Below are positions 28,412-35,064 of a stretch of 64,000 bases of DNA, one piece after another. The position numbers were made by a program, and so were the translations under genes. Within the stretch, counting starts at the first letter, position 1, and each line of letters opens with the position of its first letter. Under the pieces are notes generated by a model. The model was not told the origin of the DNA, searched no databases, and was given only the letters and a program-made list of their open reading frames with translations. Source of the stretch: Sphingobacterium multivorum (GTDB taxonomy: Bacteria; Bacteroidota; Bacteroidia; Sphingobacteriales; Sphingobacteriaceae); assembly GCF_039511225.1 (NCBI RefSeq), contig NZ_CP154261.1, positions 1,364,001-1,428,000 on the forward strand, read 5' to 3'.

Positions 28412-28444
28412 AAAAAAGGCTAGGCGAACCAACTTCCTAGCCTT
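28412..28444 (-). terminator. Minus-strand intrinsic terminator without an obvious gene
   Basis: AAGGCTAGG (28416-28424) and CCTAGCCTT (28436-28444) form a 9-bp stem with an 11-base loop. On the minus strand it is followed by a T-run from the A6 at 28412-28417. It would end a leftward transcript starting to the right, where only a 41-codon ORF or an unknown small RNA could be the source. Confidence 0.65.
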
Positions 28445-28455
28445 CACGGTATAAC

Positions 28456-28581
28456 TCATCCTATGCTATAACAAACAAATAACAAAGGAATACAGGAAAT
28501 GTTTGATGTCTCTTCAAGGATGGTAGGTCTGTTGTGATATGGCTTGACAATGGTATTACGGTCTTGGCAACATATTACCAT
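28456..28581 (-). CDS. Possible small ORF upstream of a terminator
   Basis: This is a 41-codon ORF starting MVICCQDRN and ending PLLFVCYSIG, 12 bases before an intrinsic terminator on the same strand. There is no recognisable family and no clear ribosome binding site. The neat placement before the terminator is the only support; the same transcript could equally be a non-coding RNA. Confidence 0.2.
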   Translation of the reverse strand: MVICCQDRNTIVKPYHNRPTILEETSNISCIPLLFVCYSIG

Positions 28582-28870
28582 AAATTATAGTAGTATTTTG
28601 TTGTGTTATTCTCTGCTTTTGAGAGTGCTATAAGAGCAAGTCCTGTTAAGCTCGCTTTTGGTGTATATGTACATCGATGAAAATTTTGCACAATATTCGG
28701 TATCTGTAACCTACCGCTTACATCCAGCTAATAGTGCGCTTCACTGCGCAGGATCACGCTTAACTTTGTATAAAATAGAAGCTAAATAACTCGTAATAAA
28801 GTGTGTTTCCCTTCTCTCAATACAAGTTTTTTAGTGTAAGAACAGATTAATTCATAAAAAAAATCGTGAT

Positions 28871-29365
28871 ATGGAAATTAAAGAAAACAAACTTATCGGT
28901 ATTTCTTATAGAGAAACACCAAACAAAGGTGGGATTATTAAACCCGTTTATATTATTATGCATTACGACGGTGCGTCCAATGCTACAAGTGCAATTGATT
29001 GGATGACCGATTCCCGGAGCAAGGTTTCCGCTCATCTTCATATTAGTCGTGATGGTATCATAACGCAATTGGCGCTTTTTAATACAAAATGTTGGCATGC
29101 AGGCCTTAGTACTTGGGCCGGTCAAAAAGATTTGAATAACTGTAGCATTGGAATCGAATTGCAAAATAAAGGGATGGAGAGTTACACTGAAAAGCAGATC
29201 AATGTGGCAATAGCAGTATGTAAAGCAATTATCCGTACTTATCCGATTCGAGAGATTTTAGGGCATTCGGATATTGCACCTGAAAGAAAGGAGGATCCAG
29301 GGGTACAATTTCCCTGGGAAAAATTTAAACCGTTAACAAAAGGAAATTATAATGGAATTACTTGA
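28871..29365 (+). CDS. N-acetylmuramoyl-L-alanine amidase (amidase_2, phage endolysin type)
   Basis: This 164-residue protein is a single amidase_2 (PGRP/T7-lysozyme-like) catalytic domain. Probable zinc ligands are His31 in YIIMHYDGAS, His132 in LGHSDIAPERK and Asp142 in KEDPG. NCSIGIELQN is the usual central block. There is no signal peptide or cell-wall-binding domain, so it needs a holin-like partner to reach peptidoglycan, as phage endolysins do. It overlaps the next gene by 14 bases. The enzyme call is firm; the phage origin is inferred from size, lack of a signal peptide and neighbours. Confidence 0.93.
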   Translation: MEIKENKLIGISYRETPNKGGIIKPVYIIMHYDGASNATSAIDWMTDSRSKVSAHLHISRDGIITQLALFNTKCWHAGLSTWAGQKDLNNCSIGIELQNKGMESYTEKQINVAIAVCKAIIRTYPIREILGHSDIAPERKEDPGVQFPWEKFKPLTKGNYNGIT

Positions 29366-29729
29366 GATTTTAGAGAAATTGATTATCCCTGTAGCGACAG
29401 CTGTAGGGGGGTATCTTGTTGGAAGGCCTAAGCAGCAAGCCGAGGTGGAGGCGACAAATGTTGAGAATGCCGGAAAGGTAATTGAAAAATGGGAAGGCTA
29501 TGCCAATAGGCTAGAAAAAGATATTGAGCATTTACGGACGATCATTGAAGATCTTAATGAAGGGTTGCATTTGGCAAATGACGAACGTATATCTTGTGCT
29601 AAGACTTTAGCGGATTTGCAGGTAAAATATGATGATCTAATGAAACTTTATAATAGGCTACAGATTGAATTAAAGCGCGTTAAAAATGAGAAATACACTA
29701 CAGATAATCGCAATGCTGCTACTGGTTAG
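29352..29729 (+). CDS. Small membrane coiled-coil protein, holin-like candidate
   Basis: This 125-residue protein has one N-terminal membrane helix (about 8-24: KLIIPVATAVGGYLVG). A long charged coiled-coil follows at about 40-118, with ENAGKVIEKWEGYANRLEK and LADLQVKYDDLMKLYNRLQ. It overlaps the amidase by 14 bases and the next gene by 44 bases. The single N-terminal helix plus soluble coiled-coil resembles small class III-type holins or i-spanins. The position between an endolysin and a spanin-like lipoprotein is the main support. No database family is recognised. Confidence 0.65.
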   Translation: MELLEILEKLIIPVATAVGGYLVGRPKQQAEVEATNVENAGKVIEKWEGYANRLEKDIEHLRTIIEDLNEGLHLANDERISCAKTLADLQVKYDDLMKLYNRLQIELKRVKNEKYTTDNRNAATG

Positions 29730-30201
29730 CAGCTGCGGTTTGTTTAAAAAGGTTGAGAAAACCAAGGCATCACAAGAGTTTGGCATCAAAGAAAAAAATA
29801 CCGAGTCTGCTACTATAGCACAGAAGACAGGACATATACAAGTTGTTGGATTAGCTAAAGAGGCTGTGGTAACAGATGAATATGTGATGCAAATTGAAGG
29901 TGAGGGGATTCAGATTATGCAGGATGGCGTTGTTCAGCTACATAAGGGGAAAGTCTATGCGAAAAAGGAACATTATTCTGAAAAGCTGCAGCTTGAAAGA
30001 AGGTTAAATACCAATTGGAAAGATCACAAAGCAAAAAGTAGTCAGCAAATTGAAACGAAAACGGAGCTAACTAAAGAACAATCAAAAGAGGTTGCAAAAC
30101 CAGCAGTGTCAAGTCTTCTTTATTTTTTAATGGGGTGCAGTATATTGGTCGGCTTGATTATTTGGTGGATAAATAAACGTAAGTTGATTAGAATATGGTA
30201 G
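29686..30201 (+). CDS. Lipoprotein with C-terminal membrane anchor, unimolecular-spanin-like
   Basis: This 171-residue protein has a lipoprotein signal (LLLVSSCGLF, Cys17) and a C-terminal membrane helix at about 144-162 (LLYFLMGCSILVGLIIWW) followed by NKRK. That would tether its N-terminus to the outer membrane and its C-terminus to the inner membrane. This is the defining topology of phage unimolecular spanins such as T1 gp11, which fuse the two membranes in the last step of lysis. The middle is a charged, Lys/Glu-rich spacer. The 44-base overlap with its upstream neighbour recalls nested spanin genes. Sequence similarity is not recognised; the call rests on topology and position. Confidence 0.7.
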   Translation: MRNTLQIIAMLLLVSSCGLFKKVEKTKASQEFGIKEKNTESATIAQKTGHIQVVGLAKEAVVTDEYVMQIEGEGIQIMQDGVVQLHKGKVYAKKEHYSEKLQLERRLNTNWKDHKAKSSQQIETKTELTKEQSKEVAKPAVSSLLYFLMGCSILVGLIIWWINKRKLIRIW

Positions 30202-30258
30202 TTACCCATTAAAAAGATCGTTATCATTATATTTTAATAAAATTCAGTAAATAACACG

Positions 30259-30294
30259 AAATAGTCCTTGAGTATAAAATTCAAGGACTATTTT
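30259..30294. terminator. Bidirectional terminator after the lysis cassette
   Basis: A perfect 13-bp stem pairs AAATAGTCCTTGA (30259-30271) with TCAAGGACTATTT (30281-30293) around a 9-base loop. It ends in TTTT on the plus strand and in a T-rich stem end on the minus strand. It lies between the converging spanin-like gene and the 30352-30924 gene and would end both transcripts. Confidence 0.88.
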
Positions 30295-30351
30295 CTAGAG
30301 CTGGATACAGTTGCTGAATGAGCAGAGCTGCTTTGATTGTATAAAATAATA

Positions 30352-30924
30352 TTAATCCCCATCGAGATGTCGGTCAATAAGGTAATAATTGGCAATCTGT
30401 TTAATCTCTTTTTTGAAATCACGATAGAGGTCAAATTGATTGCAAGCACAGATGATAGATTTCTGTAATGTGTCATTGTTTATTTTTAAGTAAGGACCAA
30501 GTTCCTTGTATATGCTACTTTTTACTTTTGTTTTCAGATTATTTAATTTTTCCGGCTGAAAGATACGTAGAACAACGGCGATAGCTTTGTAACGATGCTG
30601 TATGTCCTTGTAATTGATATATTCTCCCATAATCTGCTGAGAAGGAATGCCCACAAATTGACAATAACAGTCAATTACTTGGCTGATTTTGGAAAGATCA
30701 GATTCATAGATCTTATCGATGGATTTTAGTATCTCGGGATGATTTTCTTTTAAGAAACTCATGATGAATGAATAATATAATGTGTTCATACGTTGTGAAC
30801 GATTTTTGTCGGTTACTATACTGCTTTCCTCTTTTCGTAAAATATTGCTGGTTTTTTGTAGTTGATAATAATCCACTGTGTATACAATGGGCTGTCTGAG
30901 ATGTTGTGACATGAGCTGTTCCAT
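30352..30924 (-). CDS. Hypothetical protein with a DnaA domain IV-like C-terminal half
   Basis: This 190-residue protein has no membrane segment. By eye the region 81-180 follows the order of DnaA domain IV. First comes a helix like YCQFVGIPSQQIMGEYINYKD, then a basic/amphipathic helix QHRYKAIAVVLRIF. After that SSIYKELGPYLKINNDTLQKS lines up with the DnaA signature segment (ELG-x5-H-x-T), but the signature His is replaced, so classic DnaA-box recognition would be altered. It is divergent from the S24 repressor across an operator-rich region, as phage early genes often are. The similarity is weak and unverified; otherwise it is of unknown function. Confidence 0.5.
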   Translation of the reverse strand: MEQLMSQHLRQPIVYTVDYYQLQKTSNILRKEESSIVTDKNRSQRMNTLYYSFIMSFLKENHPEILKSIDKIYESDLSKISQVIDCYCQFVGIPSQQIMGEYINYKDIQHRYKAIAVVLRIFQPEKLNNLKTKVKSSIYKELGPYLKINNDTLQKSIICACNQFDLYRDFKKEIKQIANYYLIDRHLDGD

Positions 30925-31261
30925 TTTCTTTTATCTTTAAGTATGAATTGATTTTCGTCTCGCAAATTGCAAATCCTACGAATAGCTGATCTGCTTACTA
31001 CCCGGCTTATCTATTCTAGGGGTCTATATTTTTTTATTGTTTAACAAAGTTAAACAAATTTGTTAATCTTGCAAGTTTATTAAAACCTAATTTTTACTTT
31101 TTATATGAAATAGTAAACTTATTTGTTTAACTGTAATGCGTTGGTAGTTAGAATTTTATTGTTTTATTTTGATTGTCTATTTGTTTAGGTTTAATAAGTT
31201 GTGTAACTTAGTGTCAGATTGTTATATATTTGTGTAACATTTGTTAAATACCCGATCGACT
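30925..31261. promoter_or_regulatory. Operator-rich divergent control region
   Basis: This 337-base region lies between the divergent 30352-30924 gene and the S24 repressor. It contains GTTTAAC-AAA-GTTAAAC (31039-31055), an overlapping repeat of TTAACAAA with TTTGTTAA (31041-31066), and another GTTTAAC at 31125-31131 facing a GTAAAC at 31113-31118. It also contains two GTGTAAC direct repeats exactly 31 bases apart (31201 and 31232). A TATATTTG -7 element at 31225-31232 lies between the latter. The layout is that of a repressor-controlled phage-type switch. Confidence 0.6.
31199..31232 (+). promoter_or_regulatory. Putative promoter of the S24 repressor gene
   Basis: TTG at 31199-31201 and TATATTTG at 31225-31232 (TAnnTTTG match) are spaced 23 bases apart, at the long end of the Bacteroidota range. 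Transcription would start about 20 bases before the ATG at 31262. Direct repeats GTGTAAC overlap both elements, which would suit autorepression. Confidence 0.5.
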
Positions 31262-32068
31262 ATGGAAACTTATCCAAATAATAACTTTGAAGTTTTACGC
31301 TTGGAGATGCGCGTTACTAACCGTGAATTCGCGTCTTTACTAGGGGTACGCGAGCAGGTGTACTCGCGTATTAAAAAAGGAGAGTATCCTATTGGACTTA
31401 CGATGAAAACACGTATTCAAGCGGCTTTTCCTCATGTTCAGTATGACTGGTTGCTGTATGGAAAAGGTGAAAGAATGGAGGTAGCTCCTTTAGTGCAACC
31501 CGACACGATAGCCATGCTTAGTATTGGTAATGGTAAGTCAATAGGATATTTTTCGGAGGACGTCAAGTTTATTGACGAAAATAAGAATAATATATTTTTT
31601 GAAGTTTCCCCAGGACGATATTTGATGCAGACAAAACTTGTCACAGAGAAAGCTAAAGCCGGGTATCTTTCTGGCTTTTCTGATGCTGAATATATGGACG
31701 ATTTACCGGCACATTTTATTACAGTCACTGAGTTTCATAAAGGTGCCTATCGTTCTTTTGAAGTTAGTGGTGATAGTATGACCGATGGAACAGACGCAAG
31801 TGTATTGGACGGTGATATTGTGACTGGACGTTTGATTAAAAGAGAGTTATGGCAATCAAAATTTCATACCCACAAATATCGGTATTGGGTTGTTGTACAT
31901 AAATATGAAGGAGTTATTATTAAAGAAATTGCTCATCATGATGTCAATAACGGAATTCTTACCCTTCGTTCGCTAAACGCTGATAAAACAAGGTACCCAG
32001 ATTTTGCAGTAAGTTTGGATGATGTTGACCAAATTTTTAATGTTGTAGATATCAGCCGTTCGCTTTAG
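31262..32068 (+). CDS. LexA/CI-like S24 repressor (HTH plus peptidase domain)
   Basis: This protein is 268 residues from ATG 31262; a TTG at 31241 would add 7. The N-terminal helix-turn-helix (about 8-70) includes LRLEMRVTNREFASLLGVRE and YDWLLYGKGE. The C-terminal S24 domain (about 125-268) has a candidate self-cleavage Ala133-Gly134 in TEKAKAGYLSGF, catalytic Ser172 in VSGDSM, and a candidate Lys221 in GVIIKEI. With all three elements present it may be inactivated by RecA-stimulated self-cleavage. The spacing from Ser to Lys is longer than in LexA, so the Lys is tentative. It is the likely master regulator of the lysis/DnaA-like island. Confidence 0.88.
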   Translation: METYPNNNFEVLRLEMRVTNREFASLLGVREQVYSRIKKGEYPIGLTMKTRIQAAFPHVQYDWLLYGKGERMEVAPLVQPDTIAMLSIGNGKSIGYFSEDVKFIDENKNNIFFEVSPGRYLMQTKLVTEKAKAGYLSGFSDAEYMDDLPAHFITVTEFHKGAYRSFEVSGDSMTDGTDASVLDGDIVTGRLIKRELWQSKFHTHKYRYWVVVHKYEGVIIKEIAHHDVNNGILTLRSLNADKTRYPDFAVSLDDVDQIFNVVDISRSL

Positions 32069-32228
32069 GAATAGCCTAGCTCCGATTATTTTCGGTTTGA
32101 CGGTTCATCTTTTCATACCAAAGTTAATAGATGGACCTTTTTGCTTCAGCTATATATGCGATAAATTAACCCAATCGCGCACTGTTAATTGAAAGTTATC
32201 CGTACCAAGTTTGTATGGTGTTGCTAAA

Positions 32229-32275
32229 AAATATAGAAATAAAAACTAATATAATTAGTTTTTATTTCTATATTT
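32229..32275. repeat. Perfect 22-bp inverted repeat with 3-base loop
   Basis: Two 22-base arms, 32229-32250 and 32254-32275, are exact reverse complements separated only by ATA. The arms are almost pure A/T (each has one C and one G), so this is not a typical terminator stem. It could extrude as a cruciform, act as a binding site, or fold as a very stable RNA hairpin. Confidence 0.8.
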
Positions 32276-32535
32276 GGCTATAAATTGAACGTATGCGGAC
32301 ATGTTGTTGCGTCCTATCTTGGCGCTCCTAGTATATATTTAACGTTAAGAAGACTGATAACGTGACGAGAATATTGGTTGCTCATTATTCAGGCATGTTC
32401 GTAGCGTTCAATTGAAATAATAGGTACATGTGCGTAGGTTATCAACGCGGGGTGGAGGAATTTTCGAATAATTGAACTATCTACTAAGCTGTACCTATGG
32501 ACTTGCCATTTACTAATCATCATATGTTTATTTTT

Positions 32536-32565
32536 AAAGCCAGGTTTCGAAATCTGGCTTTTTTA
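32536..32565 (+). terminator. Plus-strand intrinsic terminator
   Basis: AAAGCCAG (32536-32543) pairs with CTGGCTTT (32554-32561), with further pairing of the TTTCGAAA centre, followed by TTTTTTATTT. It lies about 470 bases after the nearest plus-strand stop and 28 bases before the end of a converging gene. Confidence 0.8.
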
Positions 32566-32593
32566 TTTCTTATGCTATCAATTGTTGTTAGTT

Positions 32594-33097
32594 TTAATCT
32601 TTGACAAAGCTTACATCGGTTATTTTATAGGAAAAATTATCTTTTTCCCGTTCATTTACAGGTTTTTCCATCTCATTGTAGTGTACTGTTCCTGTCATCT
32701 TGAATGTTGTATGAGAATCTAGGTTGATTTTTTCTCCCTTATCGTCAAATACATAAAAGTTCTTAAGCGTATAATTTTTCTGATCTGCAGGAATTTCAAA
32801 TAAAACATTGTTCTTTTCTGTCCCTACAGGTAATATAACGCTGAATGCAGTGAACTTTTCAGAACTAAACGCATGGGATTTAACTACGAAATTCATGGCC
32901 ATAGTTTTTGATTTTCCTGAAGAGAATGTAAAAGAAGGCGCATCAAATTCACCTGTTAACGTAATGGTTTTGTTTTGGTTGTCATAGTTTGATTCGATCG
33001 CTTTTACCGTATTGACAGAACTACCATTGCAAGATGAGAACAACCCTATGGCTGAAGATACTAATAATGATGTTGAAATTAAGTGTTTAGTTTTCAT
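32594..33097 (-). CDS. Hypothetical lipoprotein
   Basis: This 167-residue protein has a lipoprotein signal (IGLFSSCNGS, Cys23) and an all-beta, Thr/Ser/Lys-rich mature part (ITLTGEFDAPSFTFSSGK, FKMTGTVHYNEM). No domain is recognised. It is monocistronic by appearance, with a gap of some 350 bases to the next gene on that side. A periplasmic or outer-membrane location is likely; the function is unknown. Confidence 0.75.
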   Translation of the reverse strand: MKTKHLISTSLLVSSAIGLFSSCNGSSVNTVKAIESNYDNQNKTITLTGEFDAPSFTFSSGKSKTMAMNFVVKSHAFSSEKFTAFSVILPVGTEKNNVLFEIPADQKNYTLKNFYVFDDKGEKINLDSHTTFKMTGTVHYNEMEKPVNEREKDNFSYKITDVSFVKD

Positions 33098-33448
33098 GGG
33101 AAAAATTTCATTAATTGTAAAGACTATTTTTATTGATAGACAACTTCTGCTTATTTATGTTTTGGTAATCTATCGAAGATTTTTTGGAATCTTCAATAGA
33201 CACACCTTCATGCTGATTTATACTCACATTCAATAACATCCGATGATCAATTTTTATAAAAGTAAGGTATTGAGGAAGAGGTTTTAGCACTTGATTTAAA
33301 TTCGGGGGGAATGGATTTAAATTCGCATACATTGGACTTTTTTTCGTCTAAAAGAGGTCGGTAGATGATCAACTCAAGTTTTTTCGGTGGAAATGCCAGT
33401 AAACGGGCTATATGGAAATTGATCCTAAACTATTACCTCATATTATGA
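33098..33448. other. Intergenic region with a 12-bp direct repeat
   Basis: This is about 350 bases between two minus-strand genes. GATTTAAATTCG occurs twice (33293-33304 and 33314-33325), 21 bases apart, about two helical turns, which could be a regulator site for the lipoprotein gene downstream. A 73-codon minus-strand frame here has no family resemblance and I do not call it a gene. Confidence 0.4.
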
Positions 33449-33946
33449 TCAATTTCTTGATTTAAAAAAGACCAAGTTAATAATTAAACAAGTGAGCGTA
33501 AGTAAAGAACAGCAAGTTCGGATGTTATTCCAAAATACCCAGGGTTTTTCAAAGGCATCCCGTGCAAGTCTTAAAGATTTTTCTGAAGATATCGATAGGT
33601 CGATCGAGGCCAATTGATTGTTCAAGGGGACATTTTGTGTGCCTGTGACTACAAATACACCAATGATATAGCTTAGGCATGCTACTAGTATTAGATAAAA
33701 TTTTGGTGACGATAGATCAAAAAATAATATTGTAGCCATCAATAATAAAATTGGGGCGCCCAGAAAACAGCAGTAAAAAGCTGAGTTTAGTATTTCTTTA
33801 TTAATATTTTGCATGGCGGTCAGATAGGCTTTATCGTTGAGTTTATGGAGTCCCAAATTGACCGAAAAGGTATACGAAAAAAATAAGCCTGATATGATAG
33901 CCGAAAATATTGTTGCCAGCGCTAAAATGATGTCTTGTAATTTCAT
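33449..33946 (-). CDS. DUF1772 family membrane protein
   Basis: This protein is 165 residues from the Met at 33946 (MKLQDI); an ATG 24 bases earlier is possible. It has four hydrophobic helices, and the pattern FSAIISGLFFSYTFSVNLGL followed by GTQNVPLNNQLASID and FEKPWVFWNNIRT is characteristic of DUF1772 (anthrone-oxygenase-like) proteins. The biochemical function in bacteria is unsettled. It is downstream of an AraC regulator on the same strand, which may control it. Confidence 0.86.
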   Translation of the reverse strand: MKLQDIILALATIFSAIISGLFFSYTFSVNLGLHKLNDKAYLTAMQNINKEILNSAFYCCFLGAPILLLMATILFFDLSSPKFYLILVACLSYIIGVFVVTGTQNVPLNNQLASIDLSISSEKSLRLARDAFEKPWVFWNNIRTCCSLLTLTCLIINLVFFKSRN

Positions 33947-34144
33947 GTCTATATTTTTTTGATGTATCATGTTTTGCTGAACTCATTGTCTAAGCGTTCT
34001 GATTTATCAAAGCATTGTTTTCTTATTGTAAATTTTTCGAAGGAGTTGAGGCTAAAAAAATACACACTTTCGTTGCACTCGACCTTAGACAATACAAAAG
34101 TTGTGATAATCAGGGAGTCAATATAGAATAAAAACGACAGTAAT

Positions 34145-34918
34145 CTATTTTTTGTTAAATGACGCTGGAGTTGTGCCTGTGAAAGTCTTAAAGACACGAA
34201 TAAAATGCGATTGGTCGGAAAATCCATTTTCATAAACAATTTCCGTTATCTTTCGGAAGTCTTTGCTATTGAGCTGTTTAAAAGCGGCCTGAAATTGTAC
34301 CATTTTAGCGAATTGTTTAGCGGATATCCCAGTTTCCTTGAGAAACCTTCTTTCAAAAGTTCGGATGTTCAATGCTTCTCTTTTTGCAATTTCTTTAATA
34401 ATGATTTGGCCCTGGTTTTCGATGATTTCAAGGATTGCTCGCTGAATCGAAAAATCAAGTTTATTTTTCTTGCTATCGAAAAAGCTGAGAAGAGATTGTA
34501 TCAATAGTTGGATGCTGTTTTCAATGCTTGAAGATGAGGATAATGTGCCGGTAAGTTGGTGGAAGGTTGTATTTGAAGGAGTATCTAGATCATAACAGTC
34601 GTCGTTTATGCTTTCGGGCGAGATGCCCCAAAATGTCCGTAATACAAATGGGTAAAATTGAAAAACGATAATCTGAAAAGGGCCTTTTACATCGATTGAA
34701 ATCGGTTTTATTGTCTGACCATAGAGGAAAATCTTTGACATTTTTTTATCATGAGGCTTGATTGTAAAATCACCATAGCATCGTTGAAACAATAAACCAG
34801 GGTAACCATCAGCATAAAAAGGTAAGTTTACGCAATCATTCGTCTGACTTTCAAACACTAGGATCGCCTTTACGAATAATGCAATGGATGTATCTGGACT
34901 GATAATCTGAGGCTTCAT
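34145..34918 (-). CDS. AraC family transcriptional regulator
   Basis: This 257-residue regulator has a DUF6597-like N-terminal half (about 5-110, YADGYPGLLFQRCYGDF) and an AraC helix-turn-helix pair at about 155-255 (NIRTFERRFLKETGISAKQF and KITEIVYENGFSDQSHFIRVFKTFTG). A DUF1772 gene follows in the same direction after about 200 bases. The inverted repeat ATTGTCTAAG/CTTAGACAAT lies in that gap. Confidence 0.92.
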   Translation of the reverse strand: MKPQIISPDTSIALFVKAILVFESQTNDCVNLPFYADGYPGLLFQRCYGDFTIKPHDKKMSKIFLYGQTIKPISIDVKGPFQIIVFQFYPFVLRTFWGISPESINDDCYDLDTPSNTTFHQLTGTLSSSSSIENSIQLLIQSLLSFFDSKKNKLDFSIQRAILEIIENQGQIIIKEIAKREALNIRTFERRFLKETGISAKQFAKMVQFQAAFKQLNSKDFRKITEIVYENGFSDQSHFIRVFKTFTGTTPASFNKK

Positions 34919-35064
34919 TTATAAATTGTTTGGCTTTGCTTTACGACTTTTTATAATTTTAAATATACAGAAATATGAAATAAGAATATATGGATAATCG
35001 TTGGATTTCGATTAGTGGATTTACTGTGACCCGTAGTGTTTAAAGTATATGTCGTTGATTCAAC

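Larger units (their letters stand above)
28140..28870. other. Intergenic region between SIR2-like gene and lysis cassette
   Basis: About 730 bases without a convincing gene separate the divergent SIR2-like and amidase genes. It holds a minus-strand intrinsic terminator (28412-28444) that belongs to no clear gene. A 41-codon minus-strand ORF lies at 28456-28581, ending just before that terminator. Its right part should hold the promoter of the amidase gene, but I see no TAnnTTTG match there. Confidence 0.5.
32069..32593. other. Intergenic region with palindrome and terminator
   Basis: This 525-base stretch follows the S24 repressor gene. It contains a perfect A/T-rich hairpin at 32229-32275 and a plus-strand terminator at 32536-32565. 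I see no convincing reading frame. The terminator is about 470 bases from the last plus-strand stop, so the space is either a long 3' untranslated region or a separate small RNA. Confidence 0.5.

Noticed and set aside
33111..33332. 73-codon minus-strand frame in the gap at 33098-33448
   Set aside because: No family resemblance and low-complexity composition; the stretch is better read as an intergenic region with a direct repeat.
33967..34239. 90-codon minus-strand frame
   Set aside because: It overlaps the conserved AraC helix-turn-helix end in another frame and has no protein-like features of its own.
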